Source: JBBAGC01 sp964491265 (lineage in GTDB: Bacteria > Spirochaetota > UBA4802 > UBA5550). From it: 64,000 bases of DNA. The stretch is from the NCBI GenBank assembly GCA_964491265.1, contig CAZBFP010000016.1, forward strand, positions 1-64,000. Reading direction: 5' to 3'. The notes beneath the pieces were generated by a model. That model did not search any database and was not told the origin of the DNA. It saw only the letters and a program-made list of their open reading frames with translations. Below, one piece after another: positions 1 through 8,593 of the stretch; position 1 is the first letter of the stretch; each line of letters begins with the position of its first letter. Made by a program: the position numbers and the translations under genes.

Positions 1-26
1 AAAATACTGTTTTGTCCAGTATTTTA
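1..26. terminator. Hairpin at window edge, probable terminator
   Basis: Nine-base arms AAAATACTG and CAGTATTTT flank a seven-base loop. The A- and T-rich ends would let it work in either direction. It probably ends a gene lying left of the window; that gene is not visible. Confidence 0.5.
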
Positions 27-182
27 TAGGCTTTTGACTTTTTCAGGAAGCCCTAAATATCAGGAGCTTTATAAAGAAATTATAATTAGATTTTGTGTAA
101 AAAGAAAGAATTTTGTTAAAAAAAAAGTATTATTGACATAAGAGATATCATCAGGAATAATTACTTTTAAAAACCTGCTATT

Positions 183-380
183 AGGCAGCAGTTTAATTTT
201 GTGGGTACTGTCATTCCTGCGCATGCAGGAATCTCATAACTTTGATTATTTCAGGAGATTCCGGCAGTGCAGTCACGATGACTGCCTGCAAGCACAAAAC
301 ATGATGTTTCAATAATGCTTGCCTACGTTATCACTTCGGCCGGAATGACAAATTTTTCCTCCTAAAAATCTGCAGCTACC
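183..380. repeat. MITE-like palindromic repeat, family A, copy 1
   Basis: The core opens with GTCATTCCTGCGCATGC and closes with TTCGGCCGGAATGACA, so the ends are inverted copies. Outer arms (GGCAGCAGTTTAATTTT, and GGTAGCTGCAG read from the far end) extend the inverted repeat. Flanks ctgctatt (175-182) and ctgctata (381-388) match at 7 of 8 bases, as expected of an aged target duplication. Related copies lie near 19.2, 19.7, 23.9 and 60.7 kb. Confidence 0.7.
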
Positions 381-522
381 CTGCTATAATCGAAGATATT
401 AATAATATTATTATTGATTTATATGAATAGTTATATTAATCTTTAAAAAGATATTCGTTTTATAAAAATACAAAAAAATGAAAATCTGCAAAATAAAAAT
501 CATGATATAATGGTGAAACTTA

Positions 523-1785
523 ATGTATACAATACTCCATCTTGAAACAAGTACGCTTTATAAAACACTGATCCGTGAAATCAGCGCTGAAATCAGTTCG
601 GTCTATATTAATGCTTCCGGTACGGAAGAGGCATTTGAAGTATTGAAAAAATCTCAGGTGACCCTGATCCTTACTGCAATGGAAATCGAAGGGGGAAGCT
701 CTATCGATTTTATTAAAAAACTTAATCAATCTGAATTCAAGAATATCCCTGTTGTTGTCTTTACCGGTAATGATACACTTGAGGACAGAAAGAAAATGTA
801 CGATCTCGGTATTGTCGATTATATTCTTAAAACATCGGGGCGGGATCAGATAAAGCATAATCTTGCCATGTTTAGACGGGATGATCCCATAGCTGAAAAA
901 ATGGGGACTCTCTGCTACGCTGTTCTCGATGATAATAAAATGGACCGTAAAATAATCAGCCGTATTTTTCCCATGTATAATGTTTCTGATGTTGATTACT
1001 TTGATTCAGAAGCGAGCCTGATTGGAGCTGATAAAAATTATGATGTTTATATTATTGATCTGGTTCTTAAGAATACAACAGGTGATAAGGTAATAATAAA
1101 GCTTCGGGAAAAGGATCCCGATTGCGTAGTAATAGCAGTTTCCGGTATAGATAATGTTAAAACAATCTCCAGGGTCCTTTCTTTAGGGGCTGATGATTAT
1201 ATTACAAAACCTTTTAATTCAGAAATATTTATTGCCAGGCTGAAAACCAATATCAGGAGTTTTCTGCTCATGAGGGAGGTAAAAAGTAAGACAAAACTTC
1301 TTGAAAAGATGGCTGTAACCGATCCTCTTACTCAGCTTTATAACAGAAGGCATACTAATGAAAGGCTGGCACAGGAGGCTGAGAAGTTTGAAAGGTATAA
1401 TTCAAAATTTTCTGTTCTTATGATGGATATTGATCATTTTAAAAGTCTTAATGATTCCTGCGGCCATCAGTTTGGTGATGAAATTCTGCAGAAAGTTTCA
1501 AAAGCCATTACTTCAGCTGTAAGAAATGTGGATGTGGCCGGACGCTATGGAGGGGAGGAGTTTCTTGTAATATTCCCGGAGATTGATTTAAAAGGTGCAG
1601 TAACTGTAGCTGAGAGAATCCGTTCTGCAATAGAGGGGATTGATACCCGCAGAGAGGGTGTAACGGTTACAGTAAGCGGAGGCGTTGCTGAATTTACCGG
1701 AGGTAATCCTGAACTGCTGATAAAAAAAGCGGATGAGCTTCTTTACCTATCAAAGGATAAGGGACGCAACAGAATCAGTTTCTGA
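523..1785 (+). CDS. REC-REC-GGDEF response regulator (diguanylate cyclase)
   Basis: A 420-residue soluble protein with PleD-like architecture. Residues 1-120 form a receiver-like domain in which the usual phospho-acceptor Asp appears replaced (LILTAMEIEG). Residues 125-250 form a second receiver with the Asp present (YIIDLVL) and the conserved Lys (ITKPFN). Residues 260-420 are a GGDEF domain with an intact GGEEF active site, DxLTxLxNRR start and DIDHFK metal site, so cyclic di-GMP synthesis is expected. No kinase is adjacent. The start ATG has only a weak ribosome site. A strong hairpin terminator follows at 1799-1858. A PilZ gene at 16.7 kb is a possible effector, but the link is inference. 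Confidence 0.9.
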   Translation: MYTILHLETSTLYKTLIREISAEISSVYINASGTEEAFEVLKKSQVTLILTAMEIEGGSSIDFIKKLNQSEFKNIPVVVFTGNDTLEDRKKMYDLGIVDYILKTSGRDQIKHNLAMFRRDDPIAEKMGTLCYAVLDDNKMDRKIISRIFPMYNVSDVDYFDSEASLIGADKNYDVYIIDLVLKNTTGDKVIIKLREKDPDCVVIAVSGIDNVKTISRVLSLGADDYITKPFNSEIFIARLKTNIRSFLLMREVKSKTKLLEKMAVTDPLTQLYNRRHTNERLAQEAEKFERYNSKFSVLMMDIDHFKSLNDSCGHQFGDEILQKVSKAITSAVRNVDVAGRYGGEEFLVIFPEIDLKGAVTVAERIRSAIEGIDTRREGVTVTVSGGVAEFTGGNPELLIKKADELLYLSKDKGRNRISF

Positions 1786-1798
1786 AATAAGAATTATC

Positions 1799-1858
1799 AC
1801 AGCTGCAGTATCGATACCCCATGGCGGGGTCCTTTTATACTTCCTGCAGCTGTTTTTT
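1799..1858 (+). terminator. Rho-independent terminator after the GGDEF gene
   Basis: Outer arms CAGCTGCAG and CTGCAGCTG enclose an inner ACCCC-GGGGT hairpin, and seven T follow. It lies 14 bases after the stop at 1785. Its 3' half overlaps the end of a small opposite-strand ORF (1835-1987). Confidence 0.8.
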
Positions 1859-1987
1859 TATCTCTTTGAGTTTGTCAATATCATCTGGCGCAAGACTTTT
1901 GTCTTCGCTTAATGCCCTGGAAATAATCCCGATTAAAAGTCCTTTACCATGGTTATCAAGGCTGATTTCAGTATTTTTCTTTTTCAT
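1835..1987 (-). CDS. Possible small protein, 50 residues, unknown
   Basis: ATG at 1987 to TAA at 1835 on the minus strand encodes a charged, helical-looking peptide that begins MKKKNTEISL and ends EIKKQLQEV. Lysine and glutamate use is protein-like, and a GAGA lies about ten bases before the ATG. The 3' end runs into the terminator of the convergent GGDEF gene, which is unusual. I do not recognise the family. It could be a chance ORF. Confidence 0.4.
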   Translation of the reverse strand: MKKKNTEISLDNHGKGLLIGIISRALSEDKSLAPDDIDKLKEIKKQLQEV

Positions 1988-2159
1988 TTTTTATTGTCTC
2001 ATGTTGGTTGTGATTGAATATTTACAGAGTAATTTCCATGCATTAATTGTCAAGTGTATTAATCTGCACGGGCTTAATATCCTGCAGCTTCATTAAAAAA
2101 AATAAGCTCATTCCGGATTTTTGGGAAAGTAATAATATTGTTTGTTTCCACATATTCTG

Positions 2160-2193
2160 GAGCAGCCCCCTGTCCCCCAAAGGGGGCACGTAA
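2160..2193. repeat. C/G-block repeat, family D
   Basis: CCCCCTGTCCCCCAAAGGGGGCAC: short C and G blocks able to fold back. Related units recur at 2367, 8329-8494, 20396-20530, 44655 and 62808-63109. Confidence 0.6.
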
Positions 2194-2366
2194 AAGGAAC
2201 GCTTGTGTAAGCAGATAAATTAAAGTTTTAAAACACCCGTTTAAATTATTGCCCCTACAAAGGATTTGTGTAAAAATATGAGGGGATCAAAAAAATGATC
2301 ATTCTTGCGACTGAAATAGTTAAAGAAATGATAAGAATAAATTTCCAAAGTTATAATAGAATTACT

Positions 2367-2396
2367 CGTGCCCCCTTTGGTAGACAGGGGGAAAAG
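2367..2396. repeat. C/G-block repeat, family D, inverted copy
   Basis: CGTGCCCCCTTTGG followed by TAGACAGGGGG is the reverse-orientation counterpart of the unit near 2160. The two inverted units flank about 180 bases of AT-rich DNA. Confidence 0.55.
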
Positions 2397-2507
2397 GATT
2401 TGAATGGATTTGTATTTTTTCCCGTCATTCCGGAATGATCTAAAAAATTATTTGTATATTTTATTGTTTATGTTTATAATTTAAATATCCTGTAATCATC
2501 TTAATTC

Positions 2508-2596
2508 GTAACTACTCAGAAACAGGTGGTATTCTATCTCCGCCGCGCCACAGACGCGGCGGAGAGCAATTTCACCATCAGTTTATGAGTAGTTAC
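2508..2596. mobile_element. 89-bp MITE with perfect 8-bp target duplication
   Basis: Terminal inverted repeats GTAACTACTCAGAAAC and GTTTATGAGTAGTTAC match at 15 of 16 positions. The centre is a GC-rich hairpin (CCGCCGCG and CGCGGCGG). The element is bounded on both sides by CTTAATTC (2500-2507 and 2597-2604), a perfect 8-bp direct repeat that looks like a target-site duplication. It carries no ORF, so movement would need a transposase in trans. No second copy was seen in this window. Confidence 0.8.
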
Positions 2597-2631
2597 CTTA
2601 ATTCATAATCAAAAAGGCGGGGTTAATATAA

Positions 2632-3417
2632 ATGAAGATAACATGGTATGGAACTGCATCACTGATAGTTGAAATTGACGGATGCCGCATAGCGCTTGAT
2701 CCTTATATTTCCCGGAATCCACGGCTTCCTGGTGTTGATCCCCATGACCTTGCCGGAGTAAAGGCAGTTCTTGTTACACATGGACACTTTGACCATGCTG
2801 CTGATATCCCCTCACTGCTGAATGATCTATCTGTTCCTGTATATGCCCCTGCTGAAACAGTTGAAGCCTTGTCCTCCAGGCCATGTTTTACATACCTCAA
2901 CCTTCATGGGGTCGAGGCTGGTGAGGTCTTTGAAGTTGAGGGGCTCCGGATAACTTCATACCCGGCATGTCATGTAAAGTTTGATCCCCCCCTTATACTG
3001 CGTACATTACTCCGGGTTTTGCCTGAACTGATATTAAGGCCACGGCCACTTTTTAAAATTATATCAGATTATTTTAAATATCCCCAGGGGCGCATCTGCG
3101 CATGGGAAATAAAATCGGGTAGTAAGAGCATTCTTATTTTCGGGAGCATGGGGCTCGATCCGGAACAGAATTATCCATCACCTGATGTGCTTGTACTTCC
3201 GCTTCAGGGGCACAGCTCAATTGAGAAACTTGCTCTTGAAGCTGCAATGAGAATAAAACCGTCAATTATTATGCCCCATCATTTTGATGACTCATTCCCT
3301 CCAATCAGTTCGCATGTTGATATATCCGTTTTTGCGGATATGTTGAAAAGCAAAATGCCCGGTGTTGAAGTGATTATACCATGTCACAGAAAAGAGATGG
3401 ATATTAGAAATAATTAG
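2632..3417 (+). CDS. MBL-fold metal-dependent hydrolase
   Basis: A 261-residue metallo-beta-lactamase-fold protein of the UlaG/YtkL-like group. The metal-binding HGHFDHA motif (HxHxDH) is at residues 60-66. Further ligand candidates are the His in YPACHVKFDP and the Asp/His residues near VLPLQGHSS and MPHHFDD. No signal peptide or membrane segment is seen, so it should be cytoplasmic. A GGCGGGG ribosome site precedes the ATG. It ends 18 bases before the sensor kinase gene and may share its transcript. Substrate is unknown; family members cleave phosphodiester, lactone or thioester bonds. Confidence 0.85.
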   Translation: MKITWYGTASLIVEIDGCRIALDPYISRNPRLPGVDPHDLAGVKAVLVTHGHFDHAADIPSLLNDLSVPVYAPAETVEALSSRPCFTYLNLHGVEAGEVFEVEGLRITSYPACHVKFDPPLILRTLLRVLPELILRPRPLFKIISDYFKYPQGRICAWEIKSGSKSILIFGSMGLDPEQNYPSPDVLVLPLQGHSSIEKLALEAAMRIKPSIIMPHHFDDSFPPISSHVDISVFADMLKSKMPGVEVIIPCHRKEMDIRNN

Positions 3418-3435
3418 TTACAGGTAAATATACTT

Positions 3436-5208
3436 ATGTCTGCAGAAAACCGTAAAACCATCCTCCTCGTGGAGGATGAAGCAATAAGCGCGCGGCTCAA
3501 CAAAAGGATTCTGGAAAAAAACGGATATGATGTTATACATTCAAATTCAGGTGAAAAGGCTTTAGTGTTTATAAAAGTAAATCCCCGGTTTGATCTTATA
3601 CTCGTAGATATTGATCTGGGTAAAGGGATTGACGGAATAGAAACTGCAGAAAAGATTTTAAAAGATCATAATCTCCCGGTTGTTTTTTTATCTGCCCATA
3701 CAGAGCCTGCTGTAGTTGAAAAGACAGAGGGTATTACATCATACGGCTATGTTATAAAAAATTCCGGTGAAGCAGTACTTATTGCTTCAATTAAAATGGC
3801 AATGAAGCTTTATGAGGCGAAAGAGGATTTAAAAACTGCTGAAGAGAAATATCGTAATCTTTTTATTAATTCTCAGGTTGGCATTTTCCGAACGGATATT
3901 GATACAGGCCTTGTTCTTGAAGCTAATGACCGCTTTGCTAAATTACTGGGCTTCAAAGACAGGGGGGAACTTTTTTCTGAACCTGTACATATCTCAGACT
4001 GGTATGCAGACCCTGAAGCCCGCAGCAGGATGATTTCAATGATGAGAGAGAACGGTGAAGTTATTGATTATGAAGAAAAGTTCAAGCGTAAAGATGGATC
4101 TGATTTATGGATTCGATATTCAGCGAGGATAGTCCATGATAAGGGATGGATCGAAGGGGTAAATGAAGATATCACTGATTTTAAAAAAGCCGAATCTGAA
4201 AAAAATCTTATATATAAAGAACTCTTTGCCAGTGAAAAAAAGTACAGACTTATTTTTGATAATTCTCCATTAGGACTTATTTATTTCAATAAAGATGGTA
4301 TTATAACTGATTGCAACGATGCTTTTGTAAAAATAGTTGGAACCCCATGGTCAGAACTGGTTGGTCTTAATATACTAAAATTTCTTGATCCCGGTATAGT
4401 ATCAGAGTTTAAAAAAGTTTTAAATGGAAATCCCGGTTATTATGAAGGGGATTACCGGTCTATCACTTCCGGAAAGATCATTCCTGTACGGGTAGTTTTT
4501 GAATCTATTCAGAATGTGGACAAATATGTTACAGGCGGAGTAGCAATTGTTGAAGACATTACTGATAAGCGTATTGCAGAACGGGCAATGCTTGACGAAA
4601 TTGAAAAGGAACGGGCAAGGATAGGCCATATACTTCATGACAGTCTCGGGCAGAAGCTTGGTGCGGTTTTATATCTTGCCCAGGCCTTTGAAAAAAAATA
4701 TAAAAAAACCGGGGAATTATCTGACAATGATCTTTACCAGCTTGTTGAACTTACATCATCTGCACTTGACGAGACACGTTCTTTGAGCAGAGGCCTTGAT
4801 CTTTCTGTAATAGAAGTAGAGGGATTTCTTGCTTCTCTCAATGATATTGTTCTGAGAACATCGAGTGTCTATGGTATAGAGATAGAACTGGATGTGAGTG
4901 ATTCTTTAAATAATTACGGGTCACAAAAACTAATGAATCTTTATTATATTATTCTGGAATCAGTCAATAATGCGGTGCGTCACGGTGACGCGGAAAAAAT
5001 CAGACTGCTCTATTACGCAAAAGATGGCAGAGGTTATTTTACTGTCGCAAGTGAACAGAAAAATATTTATAAAGTAGAGAATCCCGGTATGGGACTGCGT
5101 ATTATGAAGTACAGGGCGGAAATTTCAGGGATGGAAATTAATATTGTTTCCGATGATAAGAGGGTGGAAGTCAATATCTCCATGGGTGATATCCCGGAAA
5201 AATTTTAA
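3436..5208 (+). CDS. REC-PAS-PAS sensor histidine kinase, NarX/DegS type
   Basis: A 590-residue soluble kinase. Residues 1-125 form a receiver (VEDE acid pair, Asp in LILVDIDLG). Two PAS domains follow (about 140-255 and 270-385). The HisKA_3 dimerisation helix contains the phospho-His in ILHDSLGQKLG, and the C-terminal HATPase has NAVRHG (N box) and the G-rich GMGLRIMKYR. The HisKA_3 type normally pairs with NarL/FixJ regulators, and just such a gene lies 34 bases downstream. With no membrane segments, the signal must be cytoplasmic, or phosphorylation of its own receiver may tune it. Confidence 0.92.
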   Translation: MSAENRKTILLVEDEAISARLNKRILEKNGYDVIHSNSGEKALVFIKVNPRFDLILVDIDLGKGIDGIETAEKILKDHNLPVVFLSAHTEPAVVEKTEGITSYGYVIKNSGEAVLIASIKMAMKLYEAKEDLKTAEEKYRNLFINSQVGIFRTDIDTGLVLEANDRFAKLLGFKDRGELFSEPVHISDWYADPEARSRMISMMRENGEVIDYEEKFKRKDGSDLWIRYSARIVHDKGWIEGVNEDITDFKKAESEKNLIYKELFASEKKYRLIFDNSPLGLIYFNKDGIITDCNDAFVKIVGTPWSELVGLNILKFLDPGIVSEFKKVLNGNPGYYEGDYRSITSGKIIPVRVVFESIQNVDKYVTGGVAIVEDITDKRIAERAMLDEIEKERARIGHILHDSLGQKLGAVLYLAQAFEKKYKKTGELSDNDLYQLVELTSSALDETRSLSRGLDLSVIEVEGFLASLNDIVLRTSSVYGIEIELDVSDSLNNYGSQKLMNLYYIILESVNNAVRHGDAEKIRLLYYAKDGRGYFTVASEQKNIYKVENPGMGLRIMKYRAEISGMEINIVSDDKRVEVNISMGDIPEKF

Positions 5209-5242
5209 CGAATAATATGAATCAATAAACAGGTAATAATTT

Positions 5243-5893
5243 ATGAGTAAAAAAATAAAGGTTATGCTCCTTGATGATCATCCTGCTATCAGGCATGGAA
5301 TTGCCATGGCAATTAACCTGGAAGATGATTTAATGGTTTCCGCTGAGAGTTCCAATGTGGAAGAGGCACTGCAGTTATTAGCAAAGGGGAAGATTGATGT
5401 TGTACTTGTGGACATCTCTTTAGAGGGGAGTGCTGACGGATTCGATTTTATAAAAGCTGCTGCTGAGCGGTATGTTTCTGTTAAAACACTGGCTCTTTCA
5501 ATGTATGATGAGGCCATTTACGCGGAAAAGGCAATTATGGCTGGAGCAATGGGGTATTTGAGCAAAAAAGAACCTGTTGATGAAATCATTAATGCAATAC
5601 GAGAAGTAATTAAAGGAAATCTCTATCTGCCGGGAGATCTTTCAGAAAAGCTTATATTAAAATTAATGAAAAGAGGGAATGAGAATGAATCAAATCCTCA
5701 TAAAAGCCTTTCCCCCCGCGAAAAAGAAATATTGAGCTTTATTGGTGCGGGGTTTACCCCCCGCGAAATTGCACATGAGCTTAAGTTGAGTATAAACACA
5801 GTAGAATCACATCGAAGAAATCTTAAGGAAAAACTGGGATTTGCTTCAAGTAGCGAGCTTGCCAAGTATGCAATTAAAATTAAAGATAATTAA
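5243..5893 (+). CDS. NarL/FixJ-family response regulator
   Basis: A 216-residue two-domain regulator. Residues 1-125 are a receiver with the DDHP acid pair, the phospho-Asp in VVLVDISLEG, the conserved Ser in LALSMYD and the Lys in SKKEP. Residues 150-210 are a LuxR-type helix-turn-helix (LSPREKEIL, then TPREIAHELKLSINTVESHRRN). It is the probable partner of the HisKA_3 kinase just upstream. Target genes are not evident. The gene ends before a palindromic terminator at 5938. Confidence 0.92.
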   Translation: MSKKIKVMLLDDHPAIRHGIAMAINLEDDLMVSAESSNVEEALQLLAKGKIDVVLVDISLEGSADGFDFIKAAAERYVSVKTLALSMYDEAIYAEKAIMAGAMGYLSKKEPVDEIINAIREVIKGNLYLPGDLSEKLILKLMKRGNENESNPHKSLSPREKEILSFIGAGFTPREIAHELKLSINTVESHRRNLKEKLGFASSSELAKYAIKIKDN

Positions 5894-5937
5894 ATTGTAG
5901 GCCTCCCCCTTGCCGGTCCTGACCGGAATCTATTACT

Positions 5938-5964
5938 CCTCACCGGATCCGGTGATAAAATTTT
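5938..5964 (+). terminator. Palindromic hairpin, likely terminator
   Basis: TCACCGGATCCGGTGA is a perfect palindrome, followed by TAAAATTTTT. It lies 45 bases after the response-regulator stop, with a second weaker CCGGTC-GACCGG hairpin just before it. Confidence 0.55.
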
Positions 5965-6106
5965 TACACATTACTGCTATTGTTAAAATATGAAAAGTAA
6001 TTATAATTAATTATTTGGTTATTATCTATGATTGGCTTTAGAAGTTGATTAAACGTCAGATAAAAGTCTCAGAGATAAGAGGTAATTATAAAATAGGAGA
6101 ATAGTT

Positions 6107-8236
6107 ATGGATTGGTTCAGAAATTTGAAAATCGGTTCGAAATTGATTGTTATGCTTTTATCGGTCAACATTCTGGCATTGATTGTTGTATTAGTCGTTA
6201 TGTTTAGCAGATTTTCTTCAGTGCAAACCGATACAGCTTACCGGTATGCCGGTGAAATGTCGATGAATTATGGAAACCAGATACAGGGCCAACTTGAAAT
6301 TGGGATGGATGCTGCACGCACAATGGCTCAGACTTTTGCCAGTTTAAAGTCCAGAGGTATTACAGACAGGAGGATTCTGGGAGTTATACTTGAGGGAGTA
6401 TTAAAAGAAAATCCAGCGTTTTTGGGAACTTATACTTGCTGGGAGCCAAATGCTCTGGATGGCAGGGATGGTGCCTATGCTAATACAACCGGGCATGACC
6501 GGACAGGAAGATTTATTCCCTATTATAATAGAGGCTCAGGCAGGATTGTTTTAGAATCTCTTGTCGATTATGAGCTTGCTGGAGATGGTGATTATTATCA
6601 GATACCCAAGAAAACATTATCAGAAGCAATTATTGATCCATATACATATACAATTGCAGGAAAGGATACCCTTATTACTTCTCTTGTTGTTCCAATAATA
6701 GTTGAGGGTAAATTTCTTGGTATTGCAGGAATAGATATCGCATTGTCCGATATACAGAATGTGGTTACTAAAATTAAGCCATACGAAACAGGGGTTGCCG
6801 CTGTTTTTTCAAATAATGGGACAATAGTAGGTCATTATGACCAGAGTCGTCTTGGCAAACAGATGAGAGAAACTGAGCGTGAAATGTCAGGGGAGCATAC
6901 TGATGTTTTAGCTGATACAATCAGAAAAGGTGAGGGGTATAATTATACAGTTTTTTCAGCAGAAATGGGGACAGATATATATATAATTTCATCACCTTTT
7001 AATGTAGGAAATGCGAAGACACCATGGTCTATATCAATAGCTTTACCAATGGATAGAGTACTTGAAGAAGTAAACAGAATGAAAATATTCTCATTTATTA
7101 TGGTGATAACAGCCATCACTTTTTTAGTTTTTATCATAATATTTATAGCAAGGTCAATATCCCGCCCGCTGGAATCAGCTGTTAAACACGCTGAAGCTAT
7201 GGCGGAACTTGATCTAAGTAAAGATGTGTCTGATGAATTTTTAAACAGAAAAGATGAAATCGGAATTCTTTCCAATGCGTTTCAGGTACTAGGCACGACT
7301 TTACGAGAAACTATTGTTGGTATTATTAAAACTTCTCAGCAGGTGGCCACAGCAACAGAGCAGATTGGGCAGGACAATGAAAATCTCTCCCAGAGAACTT
7401 CTGAACAGGCTTCATCACTTGAAGAGATTGCAGCAACAATAGAAGAGTCCAATGCTACAACAAAACAGAACTCAGATAATGCCATCGAAGCGAGTAAACT
7501 GACTCAGAATACCCTTGTACTTGCAGAGAATGGCGGTGTTGTTGTTGAAGAGGCGGTAAAATCTATTGGTGAAATCAATGCTTCAAGTGCCCGCATTGCG
7601 GACATTATATCCATGATAAATGAAATCGCTTTCCAGACAAATCTCCTTGCACTTAATGCGGCAGTTGAAGCAGCCCGGGCAGGTGATCAGGGGCGCGGCT
7701 TTGCTGTTGTTGCAGGTGAAGTACGTAACCTGGCACAGCGCTCAGGTGAGGCTGCAAAGGAGATAGGTGTACTGATAAAAGACTCTGTGGATAAGATCGG
7801 TAATGGTACTGATCTGGTAAATAAAAGCGGTGAGGCTTTGCGGGAAATTATACAGGCGGTTAAACAGGTTAACAATATAGTATCTGAAATGGCAGCAGCA
7901 AGTGATGAGCAGAGACGGGGAATCGAACAGATAAATACAGCAGTAACCGAAATGGATAATATGACACAGCAGAATGCCGCACTTGTTGAGGAAACCGCAT
8001 CTGCCAGTGAAGAGATGTCGAGCCAGGCGCAGGAGCTTCTCTCCATGGTTCAGAGATTTAATGTGGGGTCTGCACTGGAGAGCATAACAGAATACAGCAA
8101 AAGTGGATTGAACAGGAGAGCGGGGATAACCGGAAGATCTTCTTCAGCAGCGGATGGGAGAAAAATAAAAGCTGCACCGGTGCAGACAGATGTAAGAAAA
8201 GAACTCCTTGATGACGGCGGATACGAGGAATTTTAG
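6107..8236 (+). CDS. Methyl-accepting chemotaxis protein with cache sensor
   Basis: A 709-residue transmembrane chemoreceptor. TM1 lies near residues 15-34, followed by a large dCache-type periplasmic domain (about 35-310, containing the TYTCWEPNALDG region typical of the family). TM2 lies near 326-347, then HAMP (about 348-400). The cytoplasmic signalling hairpin has its tip near residue 510 (EIAFQTNLLALNAAVEAARAG, then GRGFAVVAGEVRNLAQRS). No C-terminal CheR-docking pentapeptide is apparent. A good GGAGAA ribosome site precedes the ATG. It sits just upstream of the cheA operon but is separated by about 350 bases of repeat-rich DNA, so it is probably a separate transcript. Ligand is unknown; dCache receptors often bind amino or carboxylic acids. 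Confidence 0.93.
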   Translation: MDWFRNLKIGSKLIVMLLSVNILALIVVLVVMFSRFSSVQTDTAYRYAGEMSMNYGNQIQGQLEIGMDAARTMAQTFASLKSRGITDRRILGVILEGVLKENPAFLGTYTCWEPNALDGRDGAYANTTGHDRTGRFIPYYNRGSGRIVLESLVDYELAGDGDYYQIPKKTLSEAIIDPYTYTIAGKDTLITSLVVPIIVEGKFLGIAGIDIALSDIQNVVTKIKPYETGVAAVFSNNGTIVGHYDQSRLGKQMRETEREMSGEHTDVLADTIRKGEGYNYTVFSAEMGTDIYIISSPFNVGNAKTPWSISIALPMDRVLEEVNRMKIFSFIMVITAITFLVFIIIFIARSISRPLESAVKHAEAMAELDLSKDVSDEFLNRKDEIGILSNAFQVLGTTLRETIVGIIKTSQQVATATEQIGQDNENLSQRTSEQASSLEEIAATIEESNATTKQNSDNAIEASKLTQNTLVLAENGGVVVEEAVKSIGEINASSARIADIISMINEIAFQTNLLALNAAVEAARAGDQGRGFAVVAGEVRNLAQRSGEAAKEIGVLIKDSVDKIGNGTDLVNKSGEALREIIQAVKQVNNIVSEMAAASDEQRRGIEQINTAVTEMDNMTQQNAALVEETASASEEMSSQAQELLSMVQRFNVGSALESITEYSKSGLNRRAGITGRSSSAADGRKIKAAPVQTDVRKELLDDGGYEEF

Positions 8237-8593
8237 ATCCGGGAGGGGATAGAGTAGGGGAGAGAATCGTTTCTTCTGACGACTGGCTTGTACCAACATT
8301 TTTATGTGAAGCATGTGTCATCCGGAGAAGGCCCCCTAAATCCCCCGGAGGGGGACTTTGAAATACTATTAACAAATTGAAAGTTTAATAACACAGTCTT
8401 TAAGCCCCCCTCCGGGGGGTTTGGGAGGGCAGTTGCGAAACTGTAAAGTTCTTAACTTAATAACTCGTGCCCCCTTTGGGGGACAGGGGGCAAAGCGAAG
8501 AAGTACTTTCGCGAAGGCTGTCTGAAATGTGAGTACAAGTCTCTTTGTGTGAGCGGGACAGATGAAGGAATAGTTGATCATCAGGAGTTATAT
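8237..8593. other. Repeat-rich gap between MCP and cheA
   Basis: Contains three family D C/G-block units (8329-8494). An in-frame GTG at 8549 exists for cheA but has no ribosome site. Otherwise I see nothing supported here. Confidence 0.55.
8329..8494. repeat. Cluster of three C/G-block repeats, family D
   Basis: Units GCCCCCTAAATCCCCCGGAG, AAGCCCCCCTCCGGGGGG and GTGCCCCCTTTGGGGGACAG occur in alternating orientation within 166 bases. The same mixture of units recurs at 20.4 kb and 62.9 kb. Confidence 0.6.

Larger units (their letters stand above)
1..522. other. Intergenic region, no gene seen
   Basis: AT-rich region before the first gene. It holds the edge hairpin (1-26) and one palindromic MITE-like repeat (183-380). 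I see no supported coding sequence and no clear promoter; a TATAAT at 506-511 lies too close to the start at 523 to serve it unless transcription is nearly leaderless. Confidence 0.6.
1988..2631. other. Intergenic region with repeats, no gene seen
   Basis: Contains two C/G-block repeats of family D (near 2160 and 2367) and one 89-bp MITE with perfect 8-bp target duplications (2508-2596). The rest is AT-rich with no credible ORF. Confidence 0.6.

Noticed and set aside
1821..2096. 91-residue plus-strand ORF after the GGDEF gene
   Set aside because: Begins within the terminator; Leu/Ser/Phe-rich shadow of the AT-rich region and of the small opposite ORF.
8549..8593. GTG start for cheA at 8549
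   Set aside because: No ribosome site before it, while CAGGAG precedes ATG 8594 at the right distance.
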